The notes beneath the pieces were generated by a model. The model made no database searches. It had not been told where the DNA came from and was given only the letters and a program-made list of their open reading frames with translations. A DNA stretch of 33,948 bases from an uncultured Peptococcaceae bacterium (GTDB lineage Bacteria > Bacillota > Dehalobacteriia > UBA4068 > UBA4997). The position numbers and the translations under genes were made by a program. The stretch covers positions 1 to 33,948 of the forward strand of contig CANQPG010000012.1 of NCBI GenBank assembly GCA_947625705.1. Direction: 5' to 3'. Positions 16,255 through 25,127 of the stretch are shown one piece after another; the first letter of the stretch is position 1; each line of letters opens with the position of its first letter.

Positions 16255-17601
16255 ATGGCAACATCAGGAAGCTTTGAGGGCAATTTATTCAGCGGTCAGG
16301 CGGAACAGAACCGCCGTCAGGCCGCTCCTTTGGCCGCGCGTATGCGCCCCAGAACGTTGGAGGAATACGCTGGGCAGGAGCATATCATCGGCAAGGGGCG
16401 GCTGCTGCGCCGCGCCATTGAGGCCGACCAGCTTTCCTCGCTGATCTTCTACGGGCCGCCGGGCGTGGGCAAAACGTCGCTGGCGCGGGTGATCGCCAAC
16501 AGCACCAGCAGCGATTTCAAGCAGCTTTCCGCCGTGGGGGCGGGTATCGGCGATATTCGGGCGATACTCTCCGCCGCCCGGGAAAATTTGAACCTTTACA
16601 ATATGCGGACGGTTCTGTTCATTGACGAGATCCACCGCTTTAACAAGGCGCAGCAGGACGCACTGCTGCCCGCGGTGGAGGACGGCACCATCATTTTGAT
16701 CGGCGCGACCACCGAGAATCCCTATTTTGAGGTGAATGGGGCGCTGCTTTCGCGCTCGCGCATTTTTCAGCTGGAGGCTTTGCAGGAGAAGCACATCAGG
16801 GCGCTGCTTTTGCAGGCTTTGGCCGACAAGGAGCGCGGCCTGGGCAATTACCGGGTGGAGCTGACGGAGGAGGCGCTTTCGCATATTGCAGGCGCCGCGG
16901 GCGGCGACGCGCGCACGGCCTATAACGCGCTGGAGCTGGCGGTTTTGACGACGCCCCCCGCCGAAGACGGCGTGCGGCATATCACGCTGGAGGTGGCGGC
17001 GGAGAGTATCCAGCAGAAAGCGCTGCATTATGACAAGCAGGGCGATAACCACTACGACGTGATCTCCGCTTTTATTAAGAGTATGCGCGGTTCCGACCCG
17101 GACGCGGTGCTGCATTATCTGGCGCGCATGATCCGGGCGGGCGAGCAGCCGGAATTTATCTGCCGCCGTATCATCATCTGCGCGGCGGAGGACGTGGGCT
17201 TGGCCGACCCGCAGGCTTTGCAGGTGGCGGTGGCCTGTATGGACGCGGTGCATTTTGTCGGCTGGCCGGAGGCGCGGATACCTCTCGCTATGGCGGCGGT
17301 TTACGTGGCCAACGCCCCGAAAAGCAACAGCGCTTATATGGGCATTGACGCGGCGTTGGCGGATATTGACAACCTGGGTGATTTCCGGGTGCCGATACAT
17401 CTGCGTGACAGCAGCTATAAAGGCGCCAAGACTTTCGGTCATGGCGTGGGCTATAAATATGTGCATGATTTCGGCGGCTATGTGGCCGACCAGCAATATC
17501 TGCCGGACGAGCTGAAGGGCAAGCGCTATTATCACCGCTCAACGCATGGGGCGGAGCGGCTGCCGCTTTGGTTTTTGCAGGAGACTGAGGGGAAGAAGTG
17601 A
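16255..17601 (+). CDS. rarA: Replication-associated recombination protein A (AAA+ ATPase)
   Basis: RarA (MgsA) is a clamp-loader-like AAA+ ATPase acting at stalled replication forks. Visible features are [20 protein letters not shown], Walker [10 protein letters not shown] (about 67-75), Walker [11 protein letters not shown], the sensor-1 [19 protein letters not shown], and the C-terminal tetramerisation domain with [20 protein letters not shown] and GYKYVHDF. It is about 448 residues, normal for the family. ATG 16255 follows GAGGGGTG; the upstream in-frame TTG overlaps rluD. It starts 11 bp after rluD. Confidence 0.94.
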   Translation: MATSGSFEGNLFSGQAEQNRRQAAPLAARMRPRTLEEYAGQEHIIGKGRLLRRAIEADQLSSLIFYGPPGVGKTSLARVIANSTSSDFKQLSAVGAGIGDIRAILSAARENLNLYNMRTVLFIDEIHRFNKAQQDALLPAVEDGTIILIGATTENPYFEVNGALLSRSRIFQLEALQEKHIRALLLQALADKERGLGNYRVELTEEALSHIAGAAGGDARTAYNALELAVLTTPPAEDGVRHITLEVAAESIQQKALHYDKQGDNHYDVISAFIKSMRGSDPDAVLHYLARMIRAGEQPEFICRRIIICAAEDVGLADPQALQVAVACMDAVHFVGWPEARIPLAMAAVYVANAPKSNSAYMGIDAALADIDNLGDFRVPIHLRDSSYKGAKTFGHGVGYKYVHDFGGYVADQQYLPDELKGKRYYHRSTHGAERLPLWFLQETEGKK

Positions 17602-17625
17602 CCGGGCGAGGAGTGCCGAATACAT

Positions 17626-18843
17626 ATGAAGTATGTTGTGATCCTGGCGGACGGCATGTCGGACTGGCCGTTGGCGGAGCTAGGCGGCCTGACCCCGATG
17701 GGGGCGGCCGAAAAACCGCATATGGACGCATTGGCGGCGGGCGGTATCTGCGGCATTTGCCAAACGGTGCCACCGGAGTTTACGCCGGGCTCTGACGTGG
17801 CGAACATGGCGCTGCTGGGCTATCCGCCGGGCGAGTTTTACCGCGGGCGTTCCGCTTTGGAGGCGTTGGGCGCGGGCATTGAGCTTGCGTCCTCCGATTT
17901 GACGCTGCGGGCGAATTTGGTGACGCTTTCCGACGAGACGGATTTTTTGGAGCGCAGGCTGCTGGATTATTCCGGCGGTGATGTGGCGTCTGCCGACGCG
18001 GCAGCGCTGATCCGGGCGGTGGCGGCGGAGTTGGACGATGAAAAAACGCAGCTTTTCCCCGGCATAGGCTTCCGGAACATTCTGCGGCGGCGGCAGGCGG
18101 CGGACGATACCGCATACCACCCGGCGCACGCTATACTGGGCAAACGCTTGCTGGATAACCTGCCGCAGGGGCCGCAGGCGGAAGAAGCCATCGCTTATAT
18201 GCGGCGGGCGGCGGCAATATTGCGGCAAGCGCCGTATAACCAAGCGCAGGTTGCGTCAGGGCTTCCCCCGGCCAACGGGATTTGGCTTTGGGGGCCGGGT
18301 AAAAAGGCGGAGCTGCCGCCTTTCCGCGAGCGTTACGGTCTTTCGGGCGGTATTGTCTGCGGGGTGGATCTGCTGCGCGGCCTTGGCCGGGCGGCGGGCA
18401 TGGACGTATTGACAAAACCGGGCTTCACCGGCGGCACGGTGACTGATTTTGCCGGGAAAGGGCGGCTGGCGGCGGAATATCTGCTGGCCGGCGGGGATTT
18501 TGTCTACGTGCACATTGAGGCACCGGACGAGAGCAGCCATCAGGGGAGCCTGGCCAAAAAAATTGCCGCCATTGAGCGGATCGACGCCGAGACGCTTCCG
18601 GAGGTCATGGCTCCTTTGCAGGCGGCGGGCGAGGCGTTTCGGCTGCTGATCACGCCCGACCACGCGACGCCGCTGGCTACGCGTGACCATGCGCGGGACG
18701 CCGTGCCGTTTTTGCTGTTCGACAGCCGGCACCACCGGGCGGGCGAGCCTGTGCGGCATGACGAGGCGCGGGCGGCGCAGGGCGTATCGTTGGCGGACGG
18801 GGCGGTGCTTTTGCGGCATTTTTTGGACGTCGATTTTTATTGA
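17626..18843 (+). CDS. apgM: Cofactor-independent phosphoglycerate mutase, ApgM type
   Basis: The enzyme is in the alkaline-phosphatase superfamily and interconverts 2- and 3-phosphoglycerate. The 405-residue protein has the N-terminal metal site VVILADGMSDWP (D9), the catalytic Ser in TPGSDVANM (S56), YRGRSALEALGAGIEL, and the C-terminal metal motifs VHIEAPDESSHQG and ITPDHATPLATRDH. The ApgM type differs from the GpmI type in length and in the GSDVANM motif. It follows rarA by 24 bp with a GCGAGGAG site. Some relatives are annotated as homoserine kinase-like, but the motif set favours a mutase. Confidence 0.87.
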   Translation: MKYVVILADGMSDWPLAELGGLTPMGAAEKPHMDALAAGGICGICQTVPPEFTPGSDVANMALLGYPPGEFYRGRSALEALGAGIELASSDLTLRANLVTLSDETDFLERRLLDYSGGDVASADAAALIRAVAAELDDEKTQLFPGIGFRNILRRRQAADDTAYHPAHAILGKRLLDNLPQGPQAEEAIAYMRRAAAILRQAPYNQAQVASGLPPANGIWLWGPGKKAELPPFRERYGLSGGIVCGVDLLRGLGRAAGMDVLTKPGFTGGTVTDFAGKGRLAAEYLLAGGDFVYVHIEAPDESSHQGSLAKKIAAIERIDAETLPEVMAPLQAAGEAFRLLITPDHATPLATRDHARDAVPFLLFDSRHHRAGEPVRHDEARAAQGVSLADGAVLLRHFLDVDFY

Positions 18844-18882
18844 CGCTTAAAATAAAATTGAGGAATGTGAGAGATTGCGGAT

Positions 18883-19608
18883 ATGATGACGGAGCAGGAC
18901 AAAAAATTATGGCGGCAGGGCTTGCAGGACGGCCTGCCGATCGGGTTGGGCTATTTTTCGGTGGCGTTCACCTTTGGGTTGGAGGCGGTGGCGCTGGCGC
19001 TGCCGCTTTGGGCGCCGGTTTTGATCTCGATGACCAACGTGACTTCGGCGGGGCAGTTCGCCGGGCTTTCGATCATTGCGGCGCTGGGCTCGCTGGTGGA
19101 GCTGGCACTGGCGCAGCTGATCATCAACCTGCGCTATGCGCTGATGAGCCTTTCGCTTTCGCAGAAGCTGGATAAGACGGTGCGGCTGCGTGACCGTTTT
19201 CTGATTGCGTTTGTGAACACCGACGAGGTTTTTGCCGTGGCGGCGGGGCGGCCGGGCGAAGTGGGGCGCGTGTATATGTTCGGCCTGATCTGCGCGCCGT
19301 ATTTCGGCTGGGCGCTGGGGACGCTTTGCGGCGCGTGTATCGGCGATTTTCTGCCGCCCTCCCTGGCTTCGGCGCTGGGCATTGCCATTTACGGTATGTT
19401 CCTGGCCATTATCATTCCGCCCGCCAAGCAAAACCGCGCCGTGGTGCTGGCGATTGCCATAGCCGTGGCGCTTAGCTGCCTGTTCCGCTGGCTGCCGCTT
19501 CTCTCCGGCGTGGGCAGCGGTTTTGTCATCATTATCTGCACGCTGGTGGCCGCGGCGGCTGCGGCTGTTATCTTCCCGGTAAAGGAGGCGGCGGCTGATG
19601 CTGACTAA
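18883..19608 (+). CDS. azlC: AzlC family branched-chain amino acid exporter, large subunit
   Basis: The 241-residue protein has the AzlC start GLQDGLPIGLGYFSVAFTFG, several membrane segments, and the conserved INLRYALMSLSLS and FVNTDEVFAV segments. AzlC pairs with the small AzlD to export branched-chain amino acids or their analogues. The gene lies 39 bp after apgM and overlaps azlD by 11 bp. The upstream ribosome site is weak, so ATG 18883 or 18886 could be used. Confidence 0.88.
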   Translation: MMTEQDKKLWRQGLQDGLPIGLGYFSVAFTFGLEAVALALPLWAPVLISMTNVTSAGQFAGLSIIAALGSLVELALAQLIINLRYALMSLSLSQKLDKTVRLRDRFLIAFVNTDEVFAVAAGRPGEVGRVYMFGLICAPYFGWALGTLCGACIGDFLPPSLASALGIAIYGMFLAIIIPPAKQNRAVVLAIAIAVALSCLFRWLPLLSGVGSGFVIIICTLVAAAAAAVIFPVKEAAADAD

Positions 19609-19918
19609 CGCGCATTTATTGGCGTATATCGCGGTGATGGCGGTGGTTACATATCTGATCCGCCTGCTGCCGCTGGTTTGCTTTCGTAAAAAAATTACCA
19701 ATGTTTTCGTGCAGTCGTTTTTATACTATGTGCCGTATGCTGTTTTGGGCGCGATGACGGTGCCGGCGATCTTTTATTCCACCAGCTACACGATTTCCGC
19801 CGTGGCGGGTCTGATCGCCGCCGTGTTCTTCGCATATAAGGAAAAGAGTTTGCTTTTTGTGGCAGTGGCGGCCAGTGCGGTGGTGTTTGTGGCGGAACGG
19901 TTGATCGAGATATTTTAA
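19598..19918 (+). CDS. azlD: AzlD family branched-chain amino acid exporter, small subunit
   Basis: The 106-residue protein has three to four membrane segments and the AzlD motif VTYLIRLLPLVCFRKKI followed by FLYYVPYAVLGAMTVPAIFY. It forms the export complex with AzlC, whose stop it overlaps by 11 bp. ATG 19598 has an AGGAGG site inside azlC. Confidence 0.88.
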   Translation: MLTNAHLLAYIAVMAVVTYLIRLLPLVCFRKKITNVFVQSFLYYVPYAVLGAMTVPAIFYSTSYTISAVAGLIAAVFFAYKEKSLLFVAVAASAVVFVAERLIEIF

Positions 19919-19936
19919 TGCGGTTTTTTTTGGGCG

Positions 19937-20003
19937 GGGCTCCGATAAAACTTTTCCACTTCATGACCTTCGCTAAATCAGTGGAAAAGTATTATCGGAG
20001 CCC
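19937..20003. repeat. Dispersed palindromic repeat, copy A
   Basis: Two 24-base arms (19937-19960 and 19980-20003) are inverted copies with one mismatch, separated by 19 bases. Read on the minus strand, it shares the core GATAATACTTTTC ... GATTTAGCGAAG ... GTCATGAAG ... GAAAAG with copy B at 21733-21814. It lies 18 bp after azlD. Confidence 0.75.
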
Positions 20004-20037
20004 GCTGACTGAGGCGATGTGAGGATAACATATATAC

Positions 20038-20085
20038 AAAAGTGCTTTTGCGCTGGCAAAATCCGGCGGCAAAAGCACTTTTTTT
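20038..20085 (+). terminator. Intrinsic terminator after azlCD
   Basis: AAAAGTGCTTTTGC (20038-20051) pairs perfectly with GCAAAAGCACTTTT (20069-20082) and is followed by more T. It should end azlCD transcription and could work in both directions. Confidence 0.85.
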
Positions 20086-20151
20086 ATGCCCCGGCGCGGC
20101 ATAAATTCCGCGATCCCCAAGGCATAATAAAAGCGGAATGGAGGTGGGAAA

Positions 20152-20445
20152 ATGATGTCGAATAACAGCAGCAGAACTTGGCTGACGACGGCTTTGGTGG
20201 TCGGCGCGGGGGCGCTTAGCGCCGCTTCGGTGGCCGGTATGGCCGGCGTGATGAGTATGCAGAAAGCTAACCGCAGCTCGCACCGGCAGGTTGTCGGTAT
20301 GCGCAAAAGCGGTATGATGCGCGGCATGATGCATGGCATGGGCTGCATGGGCGAGGAAATGGCCGACGAGTTTTGCATGATGGCGCACAAAACCGGCAAT
20401 GCGATGATTCGCTGCGGCCGTTTTATCAATAAAATGGTGCCGTAA
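20152..20445 (+). CDS. Small Met-rich membrane-anchored protein, unknown function
   Basis: I do not recognise a family. The 97-residue protein has an N-terminal hydrophobic segment (about residues 10-35, Ala/Gly/Val-rich) with no clear signal peptidase site. A region very rich in methionine follows: ten Met in residues 50-77, with His61 and His79 and Cys65, Cys75 and Cys88. This could bind soft metals such as copper, but that is only suggested by composition. The start is ATG 20152 or 20155 with GGAGGTGG upstream. It stands alone between two terminators, so it is probably a single-gene transcript. Confidence 0.72.
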   Translation: MMSNNSSRTWLTTALVVGAGALSAASVAGMAGVMSMQKANRSSHRQVVGMRKSGMMRGMMHGMGCMGEEMADEFCMMAHKTGNAMIRCGRFINKMVP

Positions 20446-20452
20446 CGGCCGG

Positions 20453-20484
20453 GCGGCTCCGCTCTGGAGCCGCTACTTATTTTT
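20453..20484 (+). terminator. Intrinsic terminator after Met-rich protein gene
   Basis: GCGGCTCC (20453-20460) and GGAGCCGC (20466-20473) form a perfect 8-bp stem with a GCTCT loop, followed by TACTTATTTTT. Confidence 0.75.
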
Positions 20485-20504
20485 GACGCGAAGGAGGGAG
20501 CGGT

Positions 20505-21560
20505 ATGCGCGCCTTGCGCTGGAAGAAGCTGGCGGCCGGGGCGGCGTTTACCGCCTTGGCGCTGGCGCTGCTTTATTTTGGGCGGGTGGTGCTGCTGCCG
20601 CTGGCGCTGGCCGCCGTGCTTTGCTATATCCTGCTGCCGTTGGTGCGGCGGCTGGAAAGCTGGCGGCTGCCGAAAAGCCTTGCCGCGTCGGCGGCAATTT
20701 TCATATTTTTCGGTGGGCTCACGCTGCTTGGCTTTTGGGGTCTGCCCCGGCTTTGGCGTGATCTTTCGGCTATCGGTGCGCTGGCACCGCAGGCGACGCT
20801 GCTGCTTTCCACCGTCAGCGACGGCTGGCAGCAGCATGTTGCCCCGGCGTTCAGCGAGGGCAGCCTGGGCATGATGTTTTCCGGCTGCTTCCGGCGCCTT
20901 GCGGCCTGGCTGGGCGAGGCGGCGGCGCTTTGGCTGGAAAACAATCTGCAAATGCTGCCGCGTCTTTTGGGGAGCCTCTCGCTCTTGGTGTTCACGCCGG
21001 TGTTTGCGTTTTACCTGCTGCGGGATAGGGCGCAGTTTGCCGAAAGCCTGACCGACGCGCTGCCTGACGGGTCTCTGCCGCTGCTTAAGGATTTAAACCG
21101 TCTGCTGCAATCGTTTGTGCGCGGCTATTTTTACGTGGCGGTGGCGGTGGGGCTGCTGTTTGGGCTGCTGCTGTGGCTGTTCGGGCTGGATTACAGCTTT
21201 ACGCTGGGGCTTTTAATGCTGGTGGCGGAGCTGATACCGTATCTGGGGCCGTTTCTGGCGTTCTTCCCGTGTCTGGCGCTGGGATTATTGCAGGGGCGGC
21301 TGGCGGCGTTCAAGCTGCTGATCATCTGGGCGGCGGTGCAGCAGCTGGAAAGTCTGGTCATCTCGCCGTACATTATGTCCGGCGCCGTGCGGCTGCACCC
21401 GTTTTATGTGATACTGGCGGTGCTGATCGGCGGCTTCTGGTGGGGCGTGTTCGGCATGATACTGGCCGTGCCGCTGGCGGCGGCGATACGCACTGTGTGG
21501 CAGGCTTTATACTGCTGGTGGCGCAACTGTGAAACGATTAAACCGGAGGATTGGGTTTAG
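20505..21560 (+). CDS. AI-2E family transporter
   Basis: The 351-residue membrane protein has the family layout: two N-terminal membrane segments (LLPLALAAVLCYILLPLVRR), a large helical middle region, then six more segments. It has the typical FTPVFAFYLLRDR and ELIPYLGPFLAFFP motifs and PYIMSGAVRLHPFYVILAVL near the end. Members are tied to AI-2 export, sodium/proton exchange or other small molecules, so the substrate is not known. ATG 20505 follows GGAGGGAGCGG. Confidence 0.88.
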   Translation: MRALRWKKLAAGAAFTALALALLYFGRVVLLPLALAAVLCYILLPLVRRLESWRLPKSLAASAAIFIFFGGLTLLGFWGLPRLWRDLSAIGALAPQATLLLSTVSDGWQQHVAPAFSEGSLGMMFSGCFRRLAAWLGEAAALWLENNLQMLPRLLGSLSLLVFTPVFAFYLLRDRAQFAESLTDALPDGSLPLLKDLNRLLQSFVRGYFYVAVAVGLLFGLLLWLFGLDYSFTLGLLMLVAELIPYLGPFLAFFPCLALGLLQGRLAAFKLLIIWAAVQQLESLVISPYIMSGAVRLHPFYVILAVLIGGFWWGVFGMILAVPLAAAIRTVWQALYCWWRNCETIKPEDWV

Positions 21561-21565
21561 AAATG

Positions 21566-21692
21566 GCAGAAGCGACCATAGCACCCCTCCTTTCGGCTTG
21601 TTGTCTGCTTGGCTTGGTCAACGTACCATTAGTACGTTTCCCGCGCCGCGCAGCCGTACGCACCGAAATTAGGGGCACTATGGCGCTTCTGC
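21566..21692. repeat. Long imperfect inverted repeat, noncoding element
   Basis: The roughly 31-base end GCAGAAGCGACCATAGCACC... (21566-21596) is repeated inverted, with a few mismatches, at 21663-21692. The interior contains a smaller dyad, CGTAC-CATTA-GTACG. With copy B just downstream it fills most of the 349-bp gap 21561-21909, in which I see no gene. It could be a MITE-like or structured RNA element. Confidence 0.6.
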
Positions 21693-21732
21693 TAAGGTTG
21701 GAGAATAGCGCTCTTGCGCTTCTGGTGGTGGC

Positions 21733-21814
21733 GGCGGGTGTTGATAATACTTTTCACCGATTTTAGCGAAGCGAAGCGGCGGTCATGAAGCGAAAAGTAT
21801 TATCAATGGCCGCC
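21733..21814. repeat. Dispersed palindromic repeat, copy B
   Basis: TTGATAATACTTTTC (21741-21755) and GAAAAGTATTATCAA (21792-21806) are perfect inverted arms, extendable to about 23 bases with mismatches. The loop shares GATTTTAGCGAAG and GTCATGAAG with the reverse complement of copy A (19937-20003) and carries about 9-10 extra bases. Confidence 0.75.
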
Positions 21815-21864
21815 AAACCGTACTGATATTTTACCGTCCAAAATGCTGCCCGTCAAAACATAAC

Positions 21865-21906
21865 AAAAAAGGTGAGGCCGTTTCTGTACGGTCTCACCTT
21901 TTTTTT
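21865..21906. terminator. Terminator at the end of the ABC operon (bidirectional)
   Basis: A-run, GGTGAGGCCGT (21871-21881), a short loop, ACGGTCTCACC (21888-21898), then a T-run. The symmetry gives a terminator in both directions. It lies next to the permease stop at 21910 on the minus strand. Confidence 0.85.
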
Positions 21907-21909
21907 GCG

Positions 21910-23268
21910 TTATTCGTTCTTGATCGCGTCCAGCGCGGAAAGCTTGGTGGCGCGGAGTGCCGGATAGAAACCGGATATCACGCCGACCAGCGTAGAAAAC
22001 ACGATACCGCCGACGATCAGCCAAATGGGAATGATCGAGATCGGTATGCCCTCGCCCATGCTGAACATGGCGAGCGCGCCGCTGTCGGAGAGCATATTCA
22101 TTATCTTTGATAGGCCGAGGCTTAGGGCAATGCCGAACACACCGCCGGCAAAGCCGATGATCGCCGCCTCCGTCAAAAACAGCGTCATGATGTTGGAGAG
22201 CTTGCAGCCCAGCACTTTCATAATGCCGATCTCGCGCGTGCGCTCGTAGGTGGACATCACCATGGTGTTGCTGATACCGATGGCGGCGACCAGGAACGCC
22301 ACCGCGCCGATACCGCCCAGCACCGCCTGGATCATGCCCATCTGTTCCTGCACGTCCTCCAGCAGCTCGGCGCTGGCCCAGGTCTGATAGCCCAGGCTGT
22401 TGATCTCCGCCTGCACATCGGTGACGTTGTTCATGTCGTCCACCACAACATACAGGCTGTCATACTTGTTTTTGTTCTTGTCGGACTCTTTGGTGTCGAT
22501 CTTGTTGTCTTTCTGATACTTCTTATACATTTCGTCCAGCGTTTTCATATCCATGACCAGGCTGTAGCTGAAATTGCCTTGAGCCTTGCTGGACATAACG
22601 CCGGCGCAGCGCACGTCATAGCCCTTGGGCTTGTTGCCCTCGCCGCCCCAGTAATAGCTCATATCAAAGGCCATTTTGACCCGCGCTTCATCGGGGTTGG
22701 TGATGTCGAAAGGCAGCTCTTTCAGTGTGCGTTCGCCCGTTTCCTCGTCATAGATGTAGGGATCGTTTTCGTCCGACCAGCCCTGTTTGGGGTTATAGAA
22801 CTGGAACACGCTGGTGTAGGGGATCAGATAGCCGTTTTCGGCAAACATCTCCGCCGTCACCGGCTCGCCGTTTTCCAGCTCCAAGTCGTAATAATCCAGC
22901 TTGGTGATGTCGATACCGTTAATGCCGAGGTCGTTGATCTTGCGCCCCATGATCAGGCCGCCGTATTGGCGCGTGGTGGGCAGCGCCACCTCCACGTGAT
23001 CCAGCGCCTCCAGCGTGGTGACGGTTTCCTCGTTCAGATAGGTTTGCTCGTCCTCATTGCCGCTGTAATTGGGGTATACCTCGATCTGCGTCAGGCTGCC
23101 CCACGATTGCAGCTGCTCGATATAACCCTTTTCCATGCCCTGGCCGATGGATAGCATGATCACTACTGCCATAGTGCCGATAACCACACCGGCAACGGTC
23201 AAAAGGGTTCTGGCCTTGCGGCGCAGGAAGTTGCCGCCGGCCATTTTTAAGATGTCTAAAAAGCTCAT
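21910..23268 (-). CDS. ABC transporter permease, MacB/FtsX type
   Basis: The 452-residue protein has the MacB arrangement. It starts with a cytoplasmic NFLRRKARTLLTVAGVVIGT into membrane segment 1 and has a large external MacB-PCD-like domain (about residues 45-320). Three membrane segments follow, with ISNTMVMSTYERTREIGIMK and VLGCKLSNIM between them, ending in GFYPALRATKLSALDAIKNE. Such permeases couple ATP hydrolysis to movements outside the membrane rather than classic transport. It lies 6 bp after the accessory protein gene; the ATPase is first in the same operon. Confidence 0.9.
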   Translation of the reverse strand: MSFLDILKMAGGNFLRRKARTLLTVAGVVIGTMAVVIMLSIGQGMEKGYIEQLQSWGSLTQIEVYPNYSGNEDEQTYLNEETVTTLEALDHVEVALPTTRQYGGLIMGRKINDLGINGIDITKLDYYDLELENGEPVTAEMFAENGYLIPYTSVFQFYNPKQGWSDENDPYIYDEETGERTLKELPFDITNPDEARVKMAFDMSYYWGGEGNKPKGYDVRCAGVMSSKAQGNFSYSLVMDMKTLDEMYKKYQKDNKIDTKESDKNKNKYDSLYVVVDDMNNVTDVQAEINSLGYQTWASAELLEDVQEQMGMIQAVLGGIGAVAFLVAAIGISNTMVMSTYERTREIGIMKVLGCKLSNIMTLFLTEAAIIGFAGGVFGIALSLGLSKIMNMLSDSGALAMFSMGEGIPISIIPIWLIVGGIVFSTLVGVISGFYPALRATKLSALDAIKNE

Positions 23269-23274
23269 GCTGCT

Positions 23275-25008
23275 TTAATCCAAATCATTGCTTTCAGCAA
23301 AAAGCGCTTCTTCCTCGGCCAGCTTCTTGGCCTTGCGCTTCTTGCGGATAATGACAATGGCTGTGGCAGCAGCGATCACCGCGACGACGCCCAGCAAAAT
23401 CTTGCCCCAAGTGGGGAAGCCGCCCTCGCCCTCCATCATGCCGGGGTCTTCCATCATACCGGGATCTTCCATGCCGGGATCCATCTGCGGCGCTTCTTCA
23501 ACGGTCATGGTGAACGTCTTTTCGGTGCGCAGCGGATTGCCCGCCGCGTCCTCATAGGTGAAGACGAGCCTGCCGTTGGTCACGCCGGCCTCAAGCGGGG
23601 TGATCATCACCTCGAAGCTGTCGGTGCTGCCGCTGTTGATGTTGCCGATATAGCTGCTGCCGATATCGGTCTGCATATTGCCCTCCACGGCGATGTTCAG
23701 ATTGTAAATGGTGCCTTTGCCCTTGTTGATGTATTCCAGGCTCAGGTACTGGCTTTCGCCGACCACGCCGTATTCCGGATAGCTTTCGTTCTGGAAGTCC
23801 AGCTTGGTGGGCAAAAAGACGGGGATCGTCAGGTTCTCGGTGCTGGTATAGGCGTTGGCCTTGGCGTCCTCATAATCCATCTGGATCGCCAGCGGATAGG
23901 CCGTTTTTTCGGTGTCGTATTTGGTGGTCAGCTGCAAGCTCAAAGTAGTCGTCTGGCCGGGCTTGATCTCCGCCACATAGAAGCTGTTGGAGCCGCTGGC
24001 GGGCAGCACCGTGCCCTCCGAGGAGGAAAGCGACGCCTGCAAATTTTTCACCGTTCTGTCGGTGCTGGTGTTCTTTAAGGTGAAGCTGAATGTGAACGGC
24101 TCGCCCATATTCACGGTGGCGGGCATATCAAAGCCGGAGAGGATCACGCGCGGTACGGAGAGCTTGTTGCCGTCCTCGTCCTCGTCGGCGTCGGGCGACC
24201 CCTCCACGTTAACATACAGCGTCAAGATCTTTTCCTTGGCCTCGCCGTTTTCGTCATATGTAACCTTAAGCTCCACGGGGTAATAGCCGCCGGCGATGTT
24301 CTCGTTGGATTTCAGCTTAAAGGTCAGCTGCTGCGCCTCATGCGATTTGATCTCGGTGAAAGTGGGCGAGTCATAGGAGCCGCTCTGGAAGATGGTATCC
24401 TTGCTCAGGTTGTTCAGCGAGATGCGCACGTCTCTGGCCGTGGTATCGCCGTTGTTGGCCAGCGTGAAGTTCAGATCGAAATCTTGGCCATAGACGGCCT
24501 TGCCGCCCGGCACCGAGCTTTCGGGAATTTGCAGATCCACCGGCGTGCCGGAATCCACCGTCAGCTTCAGGCTGTAATCCTTGGTGAAAGAGGAGCCCTG
24601 GCGGTTTTTGTAGATCAGCGTCACGGTCATGTCATAGCTGCCGGATTTAAGATCGGCCGAGGGGGTGAATGTGAAGTCCAGGTCGGTCACCGCGTTTTTG
24701 CCCAGCGTCCCGATATCGCGGGAGAGGTAATTGCCGCCGTTATCGCCGAACAGCTTGGAATTATCGTCGCTGGCGGTCAGGATTGCGTAGGCGTAAAACG
24801 CGCTGTAATTGGTAATGTTGTTGAAGCTCACGGTCACGGTAGACTCTTTGCCCGGCGTGATCACCGAGCTTGCCTTATACATCGTAAACTGCGGGTTGTC
24901 CTCGCCGTAGTAATCGTCGGCCATGGCCATGCCCGGCAGCAGCAGCAAAACCGCCAGCATCAGCACTGCCAGCGTTGCCCAAAATCTGGTAATTTTACTC
25001 GTTTTCAT
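23275..25008 (-). CDS. Exported CARDB/COG1361-like accessory protein of ABC system
   Basis: The 577-residue protein has a signal peptide (about residues 1-30, ending GMAMADD) and several Ig-like/CARDB-type beta domains (repeated segments such as VNMGEPFTFSFTLKNTS and VYGQDFDLNFTLANNGD). A Met/Pro/Glu linker with tandem EDPGMM units follows, then one membrane segment (about 537-556) and a short cytoplasmic tail IIRKKRKAKK. It is thus membrane-anchored outside the cell and presumably works with the MacB-type permease that follows. The start ATG at 25008 has AAGGAGA. Its substrate is unknown. Confidence 0.82.
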   Translation of the reverse strand: MKTSKITRFWATLAVLMLAVLLLLPGMAMADDYYGEDNPQFTMYKASSVITPGKESTVTVSFNNITNYSAFYAYAILTASDDNSKLFGDNGGNYLSRDIGTLGKNAVTDLDFTFTPSADLKSGSYDMTVTLIYKNRQGSSFTKDYSLKLTVDSGTPVDLQIPESSVPGGKAVYGQDFDLNFTLANNGDTTARDVRISLNNLSKDTIFQSGSYDSPTFTEIKSHEAQQLTFKLKSNENIAGGYYPVELKVTYDENGEAKEKILTLYVNVEGSPDADEDEDGNKLSVPRVILSGFDMPATVNMGEPFTFSFTLKNTSTDRTVKNLQASLSSSEGTVLPASGSNSFYVAEIKPGQTTTLSLQLTTKYDTEKTAYPLAIQMDYEDAKANAYTSTENLTIPVFLPTKLDFQNESYPEYGVVGESQYLSLEYINKGKGTIYNLNIAVEGNMQTDIGSSYIGNINSGSTDSFEVMITPLEAGVTNGRLVFTYEDAAGNPLRTEKTFTMTVEEAPQMDPGMEDPGMMEDPGMMEGEGGFPTWGKILLGVVAVIAAATAIVIIRKKRKAKKLAEEEALFAESNDLD

Positions 25009-25127
25009 TGCAGTTCTCCTTATCCATTTATGCCAAACTATACAAATTTTTCGCGCCTAAAAAGACATAACTATAAACTATTACAATTCTCAGGCGCACA
25101 ACTATGCGGCTATCACCGTTTTTTGTG

